From an uncultured Acholeplasmatales bacterium (GTDB lineage Bacteria > Bacillota_I > Bacilli_A > ML615J-28 > CAG-698): a stretch of DNA of 15,445 bases. Shown here one piece after another: positions 1 through 7,255 of this stretch. The notes beneath the pieces are model-generated. The model saw nothing but the letters and a program-made list of their open reading frames with translations, did no database searches and was not told the origin of the DNA. The stretch covers positions 1 to 15,445 of the forward strand of contig CALEGD010000079.1 in the NCBI GenBank assembly GCA_937877075.1, written 5' to 3'. The translations under genes and the position numbers were made by a program. Position 1 is the stretch's first letter. Each line of letters begins with the position of its first letter.

Positions 1-1
1 C

Positions 2-637
2 ACTTTAAAAGATGAAAAAACAATTTCCTTTGAAACTGCACAATCGGTTGTCCAAAAACCATCCATCAATATTGATAAAAATGAAGATAATTATTATGAT
101 ACCCTTAGCGGCCTTCATAAATCTATCCGTGGTAGTGATGTTGATGCAAGCTTACATTACTTGGCGAAATTACTAATGGCAGAAGATTTCCTACCCTTAG
201 TCCGAAGACTATATTGCATCTGCTATGAGGATATCTCCCTTGCCAATCCGGCCATGGGGCCTAAAGTACGTGCAGCTTGTGAAGCAGCCTTGGAACTAGG
301 AATGCCGGAGGCCAGACTACCTCTTTCAAGTATCGTCGTTGACATGGCACTTTCCCCAAAATCAAATTCTTCGTTAATAGCAATTGATGCTGCTTTAAAA
401 GATATCCAAGAAGGAAAAAGTGGAACTATCCCCTTAAACCTGAAAAATACTTACTCATTTGATCCCCGTCAAACACCGTATCTTTATCCCCATGATTATC
501 CGGGTTCCTGGGTAAAACAACAATATTTACCGGAACCAATCAAAAATGCATCTTACTATCATCCGAAAGAATCCAGTAAATATGAAAAAGCTCTCAAGGA
601 AAGATATGATGCGATTCAAAGAGCAAAAAAAAATTAA
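2..637 (+). CDS. rarA: Replication-associated recombination protein A, C-terminal part (5' end outside window)
   Basis: This is the C-terminal 211 residues of a RarA/MgsA (WHIP/MGS1-type) AAA+ ATPase, which acts at stalled replication forks. The frame is open from base 2 with no start, so the gene is cut by the window edge; the family is usually about 410-440 residues, so the AAA+ core lies upstream. What is visible is the conserved tail. It begins with the YDTLSGLHKSIRGSD segment, followed by the paired-helix ARRL-like region (here VRRLYCICYEDISLANP) and the GMPEARLPLSSIVVDMALSPKSN block. The YPHDYPGSWVKQQYLPE motif lies near the C-terminus. These are hallmarks of the RarA tetramerisation and C-terminal domains. 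An internal ATG at 161 is not the start, because conserved family sequence precedes it. The gene ends in a run of A and is followed at once by a terminator. Identification is firm; the missing part cannot be assessed. Confidence 0.95.
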   Translation, partial: TLKDEKTISFETAQSVVQKPSINIDKNEDNYYDTLSGLHKSIRGSDVDASLHYLAKLLMAEDFLPLVRRLYCICYEDISLANPAMGPKVRAACEAALELGMPEARLPLSSIVVDMALSPKSNSSLIAIDAALKDIQEGKSGTIPLNLKNTYSFDPRQTPYLYPHDYPGSWVKQQYLPEPIKNASYYHPKESSKYEKALKERYDAIQRAKKN

Positions 638-638
638 A

Positions 639-660
639 GCCGAGTTTCCTCGGCCTTTTT
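639..660 (+). terminator. Terminator after rarA, probably bidirectional
   Basis: A perfect 6-bp stem (GCCGAG 639-644 with CTCGGC 649-654) encloses a TTTC loop and is followed by T at 656-660. It begins just after the rarA stop. Read on the minus strand the same hairpin is followed by a T-rich stretch (the A run near 626-638), so it can also end transcription of the convergent FtsK-like gene. Confidence 0.85.
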
Positions 661-672
661 GATTCCTATATA

Positions 673-2418
673 TTATTTCAAATAACCCATTACCGCTTCA
701 ATATCTTTCTTTGATACCAAGCCAGTTTGAATTCTTCGAGCTTTAATTTGACTTAAGTAAAAACAATCACCGTGGTTTTGTAGATAGGTTGCATTTTCAT
801 TATTCATCACCTTCACCGAAAAGGGAATACTATCCAGTTTAAAGACCAGTTTATGTAAGTATAAACTTAAGATAATGCTGGTGATATAAAACTCTTCTCT
901 GACTACATAAACAGTTGAAACTCCGGCTTTTTCACCTAGTTGGGTTACATACATCAATTTATTTTCAAAATAGGAATAAGTCTCTTTATCGGCTTGAAAA
1001 CGGTTAATGATAATAAACTTCCTTTGCATCTTCGGCTCTTTCAATCCATCAATATCCAGTTTCTTATTATATTCATCAATAGTCGTGACCCCAAGTTTAT
1101 TGATCGTTTCTAGCTTTTCGTCAATTTCATCAATAATATTATTTAAATAATCATTAATTTCTTGGTCGGTTATTATTTTTAAAATTGATTCCAAATGGTA
1201 AAGTTCATTTAATTTATCATAGATTTCTATTTCATAATTAAGAAGATTTTCCTTAACAAATAATGAAAAAATATAATAATTTATGAAGTTTTTAATACCG
1301 GAATTCTTCATTCCGATTAAAAGCAAATTTCCGGAGCGAGAGGTATCTACCTCACAAAGTTTGTTTTCGTATGTTAGACCGATGGGTAGGAGATAATTAT
1401 TATACAAACTGGACTGTTTCATTAAAAGTTCCCGCAGCGTTAAGATTTGGGAAAATTTATTGGTGATTTGAATCATCAAATTAGTCCCGTCCTGTGCAAA
1501 AAGAATTTCTTCTTCAATAACATTATTCAGCCTGTCCATCACGGCTTTAAGATTATATTCAGAAAAAACAGTAAAACGAAAACTGGAAACTTTATAAGAA
1601 ATTGTAAAATCAATATCACGATATTCCATATGAAGATTACTGAAGACGGAATGAATTAAACTACGAACTTCTAAACAATGTTTTTCTTGAAAATTGTAAT
1701 TCATCACATTCTGATATTCTTCTAGAATTTTTAAAGGCACTTGTTGAGACCGAGAAAATATATCTTTACCTATTTCCTTCTTTTCTTTACTCCCAGAACC
1801 AAGTTGGTACTTAAAGAAATTATTAAAATTACGAGCATATTTACTAATATTTTTTGTTCCCTTACCGAAACTTTTAAATATTTCAATGACTGGCTTATTT
1901 ACAACCAAGGAAAAACCAAACATAATTATAATCATTCCGATTAAAATTACCCCAACCGAACCAAATAAATAATATATCGCATAAAAGACAATTGCCCCTA
2001 ACAGTCCTCCACCTAAATAAGTGTCTATATTTGTATTAATAAAGGATTTATAGACCTTCCAAGTTTCCGAAAAATAGCTATTACTTTTCTCATTTATATA
2101 ATTATGAAGCGGAAAATGCGCAAAAAGAAATAAGGAAAAACATATGAAAAGAAAACCAATAAATCTTTGGTTCCTGAAGTTAAAACTTTTATGGCGTAAT
2201 AAAGATTGAAATCCAAAAAACAGTAAAAAAAGAATAATAATCCAATACCAATCTCCAAACACCACCTTAAAAAAAATCAGCATAAAAGAACCGATCTTTC
2301 CTAGTTCTCCTAAAACTGTGATCGAGAAGATGATAAAAATTATTCCCATTAGTTCGTAGTAAAATGTCGTCTCTTCTTTTTCAAGTTCATCGACACTGCG
2401 TTTCTTTTCCTTTCCCAT
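673..2418 (-). CDS. FtsK/SpoIIIE-like membrane protein with degenerate (pseudo) ATPase domain
   Basis: A 581-residue protein with the domain order of an FtsK/SpoIIIE DNA translocase but without a usable motor. Residues about 23-173 hold four or five hydrophobic segments, as in the FtsK N-terminal membrane domain. Residues about 227-335 match the alpha region, ending in ITNKFSQILTLRELL (usual form IPN..R..V.LRE.L). Residues about 346-581 follow the RecA-like core: GLTYENKLCEVD, then LLLIGMKNSGIKN at 365-377 where FtsK has the Walker A GATGSGKS. INKLGVTTIDEYNKKL (439-454) matches the segment before Walker B, and FIIINRFQ (468-475) stands where VVVDELAD should be. The end, GDCFYL to VMGYLK, matches the end of the FtsK beta domain. 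The Walker A Lys and Ser and the Walker B acidic pair are all replaced, and no gamma (DNA-reading) domain follows. The frame is intact, so it looks like a kept non-catalytic paralogue rather than decay. The ATG has GAGGGG 6 bases upstream (2425-2430). Confidence 0.8.
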   Translation of the reverse strand: MGKEKKRSVDELEKEETTFYYELMGIIFIIFSITVLGELGKIGSFMLIFFKVVFGDWYWIIILFLLFFGFQSLLRHKSFNFRNQRFIGFLFICFSLFLFAHFPLHNYINEKSNSYFSETWKVYKSFINTNIDTYLGGGLLGAIVFYAIYYLFGSVGVILIGMIIIMFGFSLVVNKPVIEIFKSFGKGTKNISKYARNFNNFFKYQLGSGSKEKKEIGKDIFSRSQQVPLKILEEYQNVMNYNFQEKHCLEVRSLIHSVFSNLHMEYRDIDFTISYKVSSFRFTVFSEYNLKAVMDRLNNVIEEEILFAQDGTNLMIQITNKFSQILTLRELLMKQSSLYNNYLLPIGLTYENKLCEVDTSRSGNLLLIGMKNSGIKNFINYYIFSLFVKENLLNYEIEIYDKLNELYHLESILKIITDQEINDYLNNIIDEIDEKLETINKLGVTTIDEYNKKLDIDGLKEPKMQRKFIIINRFQADKETYSYFENKLMYVTQLGEKAGVSTVYVVREEFYITSIILSLYLHKLVFKLDSIPFSVKVMNNENATYLQNHGDCFYLSQIKARRIQTGLVSKKDIEAVMGYLK

Positions 2419-2437
2419 AATAATCCCCTCGTTGCAT

Positions 2438-2443
2438 ATTATA
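2438..2443 (-). promoter_or_regulatory. Candidate -10 box for the FtsK-like gene
   Basis: On the minus strand a perfect TATAAT lies about 20 bases upstream of the ATG and just before the ribosome site, giving a leader of about 12 bases. No good -35 hexamer sits at 16-18 bases, so this is a tentative call. Confidence 0.35.
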
Positions 2444-2779
2444 CAGGAGGGTAATGTAAAAAAAGGAAGAAAAATAAAACTTAAATAAAAATATTATACC
2501 TATGATCTCTTTGTGTTATTAGATTTTCTTTCTTTTTTCGTTTCTATGTTTATCTAGAATAAAATTCATTAATAACGTACATAAATTGAAAAATATTAGC
2601 TTTCTTTCAGAACGCAGGAACAATTTAATACAATTTTGAAAAATCAAAAACTTTACCTAACGTGTATTGAAATTTTTCAACAATATGATAGTTTAAAAGT
2701 ACACCTATTGTAATTGACAAATCAACCCATTATATATTTACGGAATCAAGTAATTATATTATAATTTTATAATTTGCGA

Positions 2780-2812
2780 AAAAAGCATTTCACATCAAAT
2801 GAAATGCTTTTT
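2780..2812 (-). terminator. Terminator at the end of the five-gene operon
   Basis: A 13-bp perfect stem (2780-2792 with 2800-2812, containing GCATTTCA/TGAAATGC) has a 7-base loop and a T run in both reading directions. It starts 10 bases after the stop of the lipoprotein gene on the minus strand. It would also block read-through from the plus strand. Confidence 0.88.
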
Positions 2813-2822
2813 ATTTTAATTT

Positions 2823-5800
2823 TTATTCTAAAGGTAAGGCTTCAATAAGTATCATATCAATTCCATCTTCTTTTGGATCCATCGTAGGCAATGTTACCTC
2901 AACAAGAATTCTCTCAGCAATTCTTTTGGCCTTTTCGAATGCATATTGATAGATAGTGCTTGTTTGCCAATCCATATCTTGTAAATATGGTGCAAGGACT
3001 TTGCTTTCCAATACTTCTCTTGAATAGATGGTTTCTAAAATCTCATAATTTCCAAAAGACAACTGGCCCATACAAAATGCACCATAGGCTTGCAACTCAG
3101 CTTCAAATCTGGTCATTAACGCACCAAAAGCAGCTGTATCACTGTATTCACCTACCGGCCAAAGAATAGTATGTTGAGGATTATTTGCACGAGGATCGGC
3201 CGGAGTACCATTAACTGGATTAGCTTTACGAATAGTACTTACCTTAAGTCCATTTTCGATATAACTTAATTCGTACTGACTATTCATTCCTTCGGATTGG
3301 AAGAAATGCATTAAGTTAACCATTGAACCGTTAGAATCAGTTTTCAATAAGGTATATTTTCCTTGTGTTATACTGTTAATATTACCTTCTAGTTCAGTTT
3401 TATAAGCTGTAATTTGTGCTGAAAAGCCAATTGCAACCAGATAGAATTCATCACCATAACTCCAGTTATCAATTTTCGAATTATCCAAAGTAATGGCCGG
3501 TATTAATCTACATCCTAAAGCCTTAGCTTCATCATCTAGATTTATATTTAAGGTTTCCGAAGCCCGAACAGTGATGGCAATGGAGAAGGATTTATAGAAA
3601 TGAGTGTTTTTTAATAAGAGTTCATAATCTCCGAGCATAAAAATACTACTATTCCAACTGTTGGTGGCCACTGCCTCATTAAAGGTGATTGTAGCATCAC
3701 TGATTAGAGTTGATGTGGTATTTCTACCGATTATTTTATAAGCTTCACTGGCATTATAAATAACTGTATTATTAAAGGTTGATGTACAATATGAAGATCT
3801 AATTCCATGGAGAGCTCCGGAATGGATTAAGAAATCTTCTGCTGTCTCGGTAGTAAATACCCCGTTACCTTTCAGTCTTAAATTATTATAAGTGGAGTTT
3901 ACCGGTTTTCGGACATTATAGGTCACACCATCAATTGCAATTGGAATTGTACCGGCAACATTTTCAATATGGAATGCTGCAACCTGAATTGAATAAAGTT
4001 GATAAGGCGGATAAAATTCCAGGATTGCAGCAGGTCGATTGTCGATTATTAAAGGAATATTCGAATAATCAACTTCGAAATAGTTTCCGTTAAGAACGAA
4101 GTTTTCTTCTCCTGTCACTCTTCGATAATATAAACTTCCGTTTGTTGTTGCATTGTCATAGTTAACCGGAGTTTCATTATCTTGTACATCCGCAACTTTC
4201 GCTATTATATCACTATGAAGATTAATCGTTTTTATATTTAAATCCCTAAAACTGTTTTTCAACTCCAAATCCGTATAAACATTAACACCGGAATTAAGTT
4301 TAAAAGTGAAAGTTATTGCAGGCGGATTATCTCTTTGAGAGCGCGTTAAATAATGCGGTGTTATTGTTAAGGTGACTACTTCGCCTCTTTCTCCGGCCTG
4401 CCTTCCGGTTTGACTCCAGATAACATAATAATAACCGTCGGAACCTTTATATAAACTTTCGATATAACCATTGCCACAAATGTAATCAAATCTGAAATCG
4501 GTAGGAAACATTCCTAAAGATGTTCCCATTACATCCAATTCCAAACGATATTTATTGTCACCGGTTCCGATTTCATAATAGTTAGTGGTATTAATAAAGG
4601 CTTCTTTATTAGTATTACTGTTCGAAACACTGATATTTGATTGATAAGTATTCCAGTTACTATCATAATCTAAATTAAGGACATAGTTTTCAATACGAGC
4701 CGGTTTTTCAATTTCTTGACCGAAGCGGTTTCTAATTTTTAAAGTGAATTCCGGATTAATCGGTGCTTTGTTTACAAAAGTGATTGTATTACCGTTCGCT
4801 ATATAATAACCTTCCACTGTTTCAAAGGTGTAATTCGTAAAGGTATAGGACTGTCCGGAAAGGAAAATCCAAGTTCCATTATCAATAGTAAGCCCCGAAT
4901 CAGGATCATATTCCTCTTCTACAATTACAGTTACTTCTCCTTCCGCCCAATTGGAGAGGATGATTGAACCGAGATTACCAAGAATTCCCACCCGAACATA
5001 GAAAGTATAGGTATTCGGTTTACGGGGGTCAACACCGTAAGAATTAAGTGTGATTCTATCGATTGAAGCTTCCATGCTTTCCCATTTGATTTCATAGAAA
5101 ATTGCTTTTGGTTCTTCGTCCCATATAACCTTAGAATCATTGTAGCGGACATTATTTAAGGTAAAAACATAGCCTTTAAGAAAGGTAATACTTTCCCATT
5201 CGGTCTTATGTCCGTGATAGTCAATCTGGATACTCACCGTATGTTCTCCCTCTTCTAAATAGTCAACCAGATATTCAGGATCATTAACAGAAAAGACTTC
5301 ATCGTTATCTATTTTTAGATAATAAATGGCTGCATCTATTCCTTTCCAAATTAGTTTTGATTCGATGGCATCAAAATTTAAGTGTTCAAGTATCGGTTCT
5401 TTGTACCAAGTTGCATAAGCATATTGAGTTTCTGTAGCTTCTAGATTTAAAACAAATTCTTCATCATTTGCATTAACCCAACGGTTAAAGAAATATCCCG
5501 GTTTTGTTGGTTCAACAGGCTCGAATCCTATTTCCAAATTCTCTAAGAAATTAGTATATAATTCAGTTTCTCCGTCATAATAATAAACTTTTACTTTATC
5601 GGTGAACTGAGCATAGACATTAACTTCTGAGTCGGAGCCGCTATAAGAACTCGGATTAAAGGGAATATTACCGGCTTCATCTAGAGTCCAACGGTCAAAA
5701 TTTGAACCTTCTTTTGAGGCAATCGGAAGCAGAACCGTGCCGGCCTTTAATTCCGACAAATAAGTTTCCAATATTTTTACGGTTTCATTATAAAAAATTA

Positions 5801-6755
5801 CTTTAATAATCTTTTCCCATTCAGCCTTAACTGTGATTGTCTTTTCGGTCCCTTGATAAGTCAAAGGATCAAAGTTGTTTCCACCAATAGTTTTCCAACC
5901 TTTAAAAGTATAACCATCCTTGGTAGGATTCGGTAAAGAGAGACTTCCGCTCTTTAAGTCTTCCATATAATAAGTGTATAAGGTGGTTTGTCCATCCTCA
6001 AAAACGACTTTTTGTTTTGCCTCCCAAATGGCAAAAACTTTAATAATTTCATCCTCACCCGCATAGGTAGCAGGATCAAAAGGTTCTAAAGTACTTTGAT
6101 TTAAAGACCAACCTTTAAAATCATAACCACTTTTAGATAGCTCCGGAACCGTCGAATTTCCGTCTTTAATATCTTCGAAAAAGTCTTCAAAAATCTTTTT
6201 ACCGTCATTATAGTACTGGACAATCGGCAGTTGATCCCATTTCGCATAAACCTTAATCTCCTTTTCGGTGCCGCTATAATTTTCCGGATCAAAGAAATTA
6301 TCACCGTCAAGCGTCCAACCCAAGAAGGTTGCTCCGAATTTTACCGGAGTATTAGGTAACCTTTCTCCCGAAAGCAGTTTCTCCAAATAAATCTGTTCGA
6401 GGCGGTTTTCGCCATCATAATAAGATACCTTCTGCTTTTCATCCCACTGGGCATAAACGAGAATCAAAGGTTCTGTTCCGGTATAAAGCTCCGGTTTAAA
6501 TTCCTCTTCTCCTTCTACATCCAAAGTCCACTTTAAAAAAATATAACCCTCTTTTACCGGTATAAAATCATCAAGTCCTTCCTTCGCCAGTTCACTGATA
6601 TCATATGAACCTGGGAAAAGTGTTTTCTCCGTATTAAGACTGTCATAAAATTTTACTTTCGTAGAAGCTTCTTCACAAGCGACTAAAATAAACCCCAAAC
6701 AAATAAAAACTAAAGTATAAACAAATATTTTAAAAAAGTTTTTCTTTTGTTCCAT
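2823..6755 (-). CDS. Large surface lipoprotein with six Listeria-Bacteroides (InlB B-type) repeats and Fn3-like modules
   Basis: A 1310-residue exported lipoprotein. The N-terminus is a signal peptide with a lipobox, LVAC, placing the lipid-modified Cys at residue 27, so the mature protein should be anchored on the outer face of the membrane. Residues about 31-450 hold six diverged repeats of about 67 residues with the pattern VxYYDG, then G..F.GWTLDG...FDP..YSGTEK.I.VYAKW, typical of the Flg_new/InlB B-repeat family. Two beta-rich modules follow at about 452-527 and 529-613; the second ends in SNWAEGEVTV, resembling a fibronectin type III strand. About 690 residues after that match no family I recognise; the stretch near 975-1150 is rich in short beta strands and Asn/Thr/Ser and could be a beta-helix. 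It is the last gene of the operon, 12 bases after its neighbour, with AAGGAGA at 6761-6767 as ribosome site. A role in adhesion or ligand binding is inferred; the partner is unknown. Confidence 0.88.
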   Translation of the reverse strand: MEQKKNFFKIFVYTLVFICLGFILVACEEASTKVKFYDSLNTEKTLFPGSYDISELAKEGLDDFIPVKEGYIFLKWTLDVEGEEEFKPELYTGTEPLILVYAQWDEKQKVSYYDGENRLEQIYLEKLLSGERLPNTPVKFGATFLGWTLDGDNFFDPENYSGTEKEIKVYAKWDQLPIVQYYNDGKKIFEDFFEDIKDGNSTVPELSKSGYDFKGWSLNQSTLEPFDPATYAGEDEIIKVFAIWEAKQKVVFEDGQTTLYTYYMEDLKSGSLSLPNPTKDGYTFKGWKTIGGNNFDPLTYQGTEKTITVKAEWEKIIKVIFYNETVKILETYLSELKAGTVLLPIASKEGSNFDRWTLDEAGNIPFNPSSYSGSDSEVNVYAQFTDKVKVYYYDGETELYTNFLENLEIGFEPVEPTKPGYFFNRWVNANDEEFVLNLEATETQYAYATWYKEPILEHLNFDAIESKLIWKGIDAAIYYLKIDNDEVFSVNDPEYLVDYLEEGEHTVSIQIDYHGHKTEWESITFLKGYVFTLNNVRYNDSKVIWDEEPKAIFYEIKWESMEASIDRITLNSYGVDPRKPNTYTFYVRVGILGNLGSIILSNWAEGEVTVIVEEEYDPDSGLTIDNGTWIFLSGQSYTFTNYTFETVEGYYIANGNTITFVNKAPINPEFTLKIRNRFGQEIEKPARIENYVLNLDYDSNWNTYQSNISVSNSNTNKEAFINTTNYYEIGTGDNKYRLELDVMGTSLGMFPTDFRFDYICGNGYIESLYKGSDGYYYVIWSQTGRQAGERGEVVTLTITPHYLTRSQRDNPPAITFTFKLNSGVNVYTDLELKNSFRDLNIKTINLHSDIIAKVADVQDNETPVNYDNATTNGSLYYRRVTGEENFVLNGNYFEVDYSNIPLIIDNRPAAILEFYPPYQLYSIQVAAFHIENVAGTIPIAIDGVTYNVRKPVNSTYNNLRLKGNGVFTTETAEDFLIHSGALHGIRSSYCTSTFNNTVIYNASEAYKIIGRNTTSTLISDATITFNEAVATNSWNSSIFMLGDYELLLKNTHFYKSFSIAITVRASETLNINLDDEAKALGCRLIPAITLDNSKIDNWSYGDEFYLVAIGFSAQITAYKTELEGNINSITQGKYTLLKTDSNGSMVNLMHFFQSEGMNSQYELSYIENGLKVSTIRKANPVNGTPADPRANNPQHTILWPVGEYSDTAAFGALMTRFEAELQAYGAFCMGQLSFGNYEILETIYSREVLESKVLAPYLQDMDWQTSTIYQYAFEKAKRIAERILVEVTLPTMDPKEDGIDMILIEALPLE
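5406..6665 (-). repeat. Region encoding six tandem InlB B-type repeats
   Basis: Six in-frame units of about 200 bases encode residues 31-104, 108-173, 178-244, 248-313, 317-384 and 388-450 of the lipoprotein. Each ends in a hydrophobic strand with an aromatic-Lys/Ala-Trp type ending (AQW, AKW, AIW, AEW, AQF, ATW). The units have drifted well apart in sequence, so the array is old rather than recently amplified. The sixth lacks the FDP..YSG element. Confidence 0.85.
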
Positions 6756-6767
6756 ATCTTTCTCCTT

Positions 6768-7241
6768 CTAATCAAAGATATCCCCGTCGATAATATCTGG
6801 TTCAATAATGATATTAGCGGGGTCGTTTTTAATATAAATAATATCTTTCAAACCGCTTCCGTCGGTTGAACTAACAATCACCGTCGCATTTACCTGGGCA
6901 AAGAAGGAAATCCATCCTGCTAAAGCTCCTTCTTTAATCAAGATAACTTTTTCGAGATCTTTCTCGTGAACAAATAAAGAATATTTCAAAGATTCTTTTC
7001 CAAAAGTAGCATTTTCATCCCAAATAATTAACTCTGCCAGATTAAGACGGGCTTGCCCGTCTGTTTCAAGTTTAGGAAGATAGATAATCTTCTTGCCGCT
7101 TTCGTTTTTCTCGACATCCCATTTTAATACCTTGGCCAGGGTTGGTTCTTCATTATAAGGAGCGCTTCCCAGCATACCTACCAAAGCAATCGAAAAAATG
7201 ATAAAAATCAAGATTAATAAAATTGAAACTTTTTTATTCAT
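6768..7241 (-). CDS. Small exported or membrane-anchored protein, unknown family
   Basis: A 157-residue protein that I do not recognise. Residues 1-4 are basic and residues about 5-24 form one strongly hydrophobic segment, followed by LGSAPYN, which could be a type I signal-peptidase site; without cleavage it would be an N-terminal anchor. There is no lipobox Cys and no Cys at all. The remainder alternates short hydrophobic strands and charged turns (for example LEKVILIKEGALAGWISFFAQVNATVIVSSTDGSGL), suggesting a small beta-rich extracellular domain, and the C-terminus is acidic (EPDIIDGDIFD). It lies between the ABC permease and the giant lipoprotein with gaps of 14 and 12 bases, so it is surely co-transcribed. 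The ribosome site is the G-rich run just upstream of the ATG (7242-7255). It may be an accessory or substrate of the exporter, but nothing in the sequence proves this. Confidence 0.75.
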   Translation of the reverse strand: MNKKVSILLILIFIIFSIALVGMLGSAPYNEEPTLAKVLKWDVEKNESGKKIIYLPKLETDGQARLNLAELIIWDENATFGKESLKYSLFVHEKDLEKVILIKEGALAGWISFFAQVNATVIVSSTDGSGLKDIIYIKNDPANIIIEPDIIDGDIFD

Positions 7242-7255
7242 CCTTTTCCCCCTTT

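Larger units (their letters stand above)
2419..2822. other. 404-base non-coding gap between FtsK-like gene and lipoprotein operon
   Basis: This very AT-rich stretch has no credible gene; only tiny frames such as a six-codon ATG frame near 2502 occur. At its left edge is the -10 and ribosome site of the FtsK-like gene, and at its right edge the operon terminator. In between are a 9-base word TTGAAAAAT at 2586-2594 and 2636-2644 and its inverse at 2672-2680. Two short inverted repeats overlap these words (TTTTGA/TCAAAA at 2634-2649; TTGAAA/TTTCAA at 2667-2680). A plus-strand TTGACA at 2714 has no properly spaced -10 and no gene after it. No tRNA, riboswitch or CRISPR pattern was seen. Confidence 0.6.

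Noticed and set aside
161..637. An ATG at 161 as the start of a 158-residue protein
   Set aside because: The frame is open back to base 2 and the upstream residues are conserved RarA sequence, so this is the inside of a truncated rarA.
2714..2742. A plus-strand promoter with TTGACA
   Set aside because: TATATT lies only 13 bases away, the 17-base position is poor, and the plus strand downstream holds only the operon terminator and antisense sequence.
5406..6665. A recently amplified DNA repeat array or CRISPR
   Set aside because: The units are diverged protein repeats with no near-identical DNA copies or spacer pattern.
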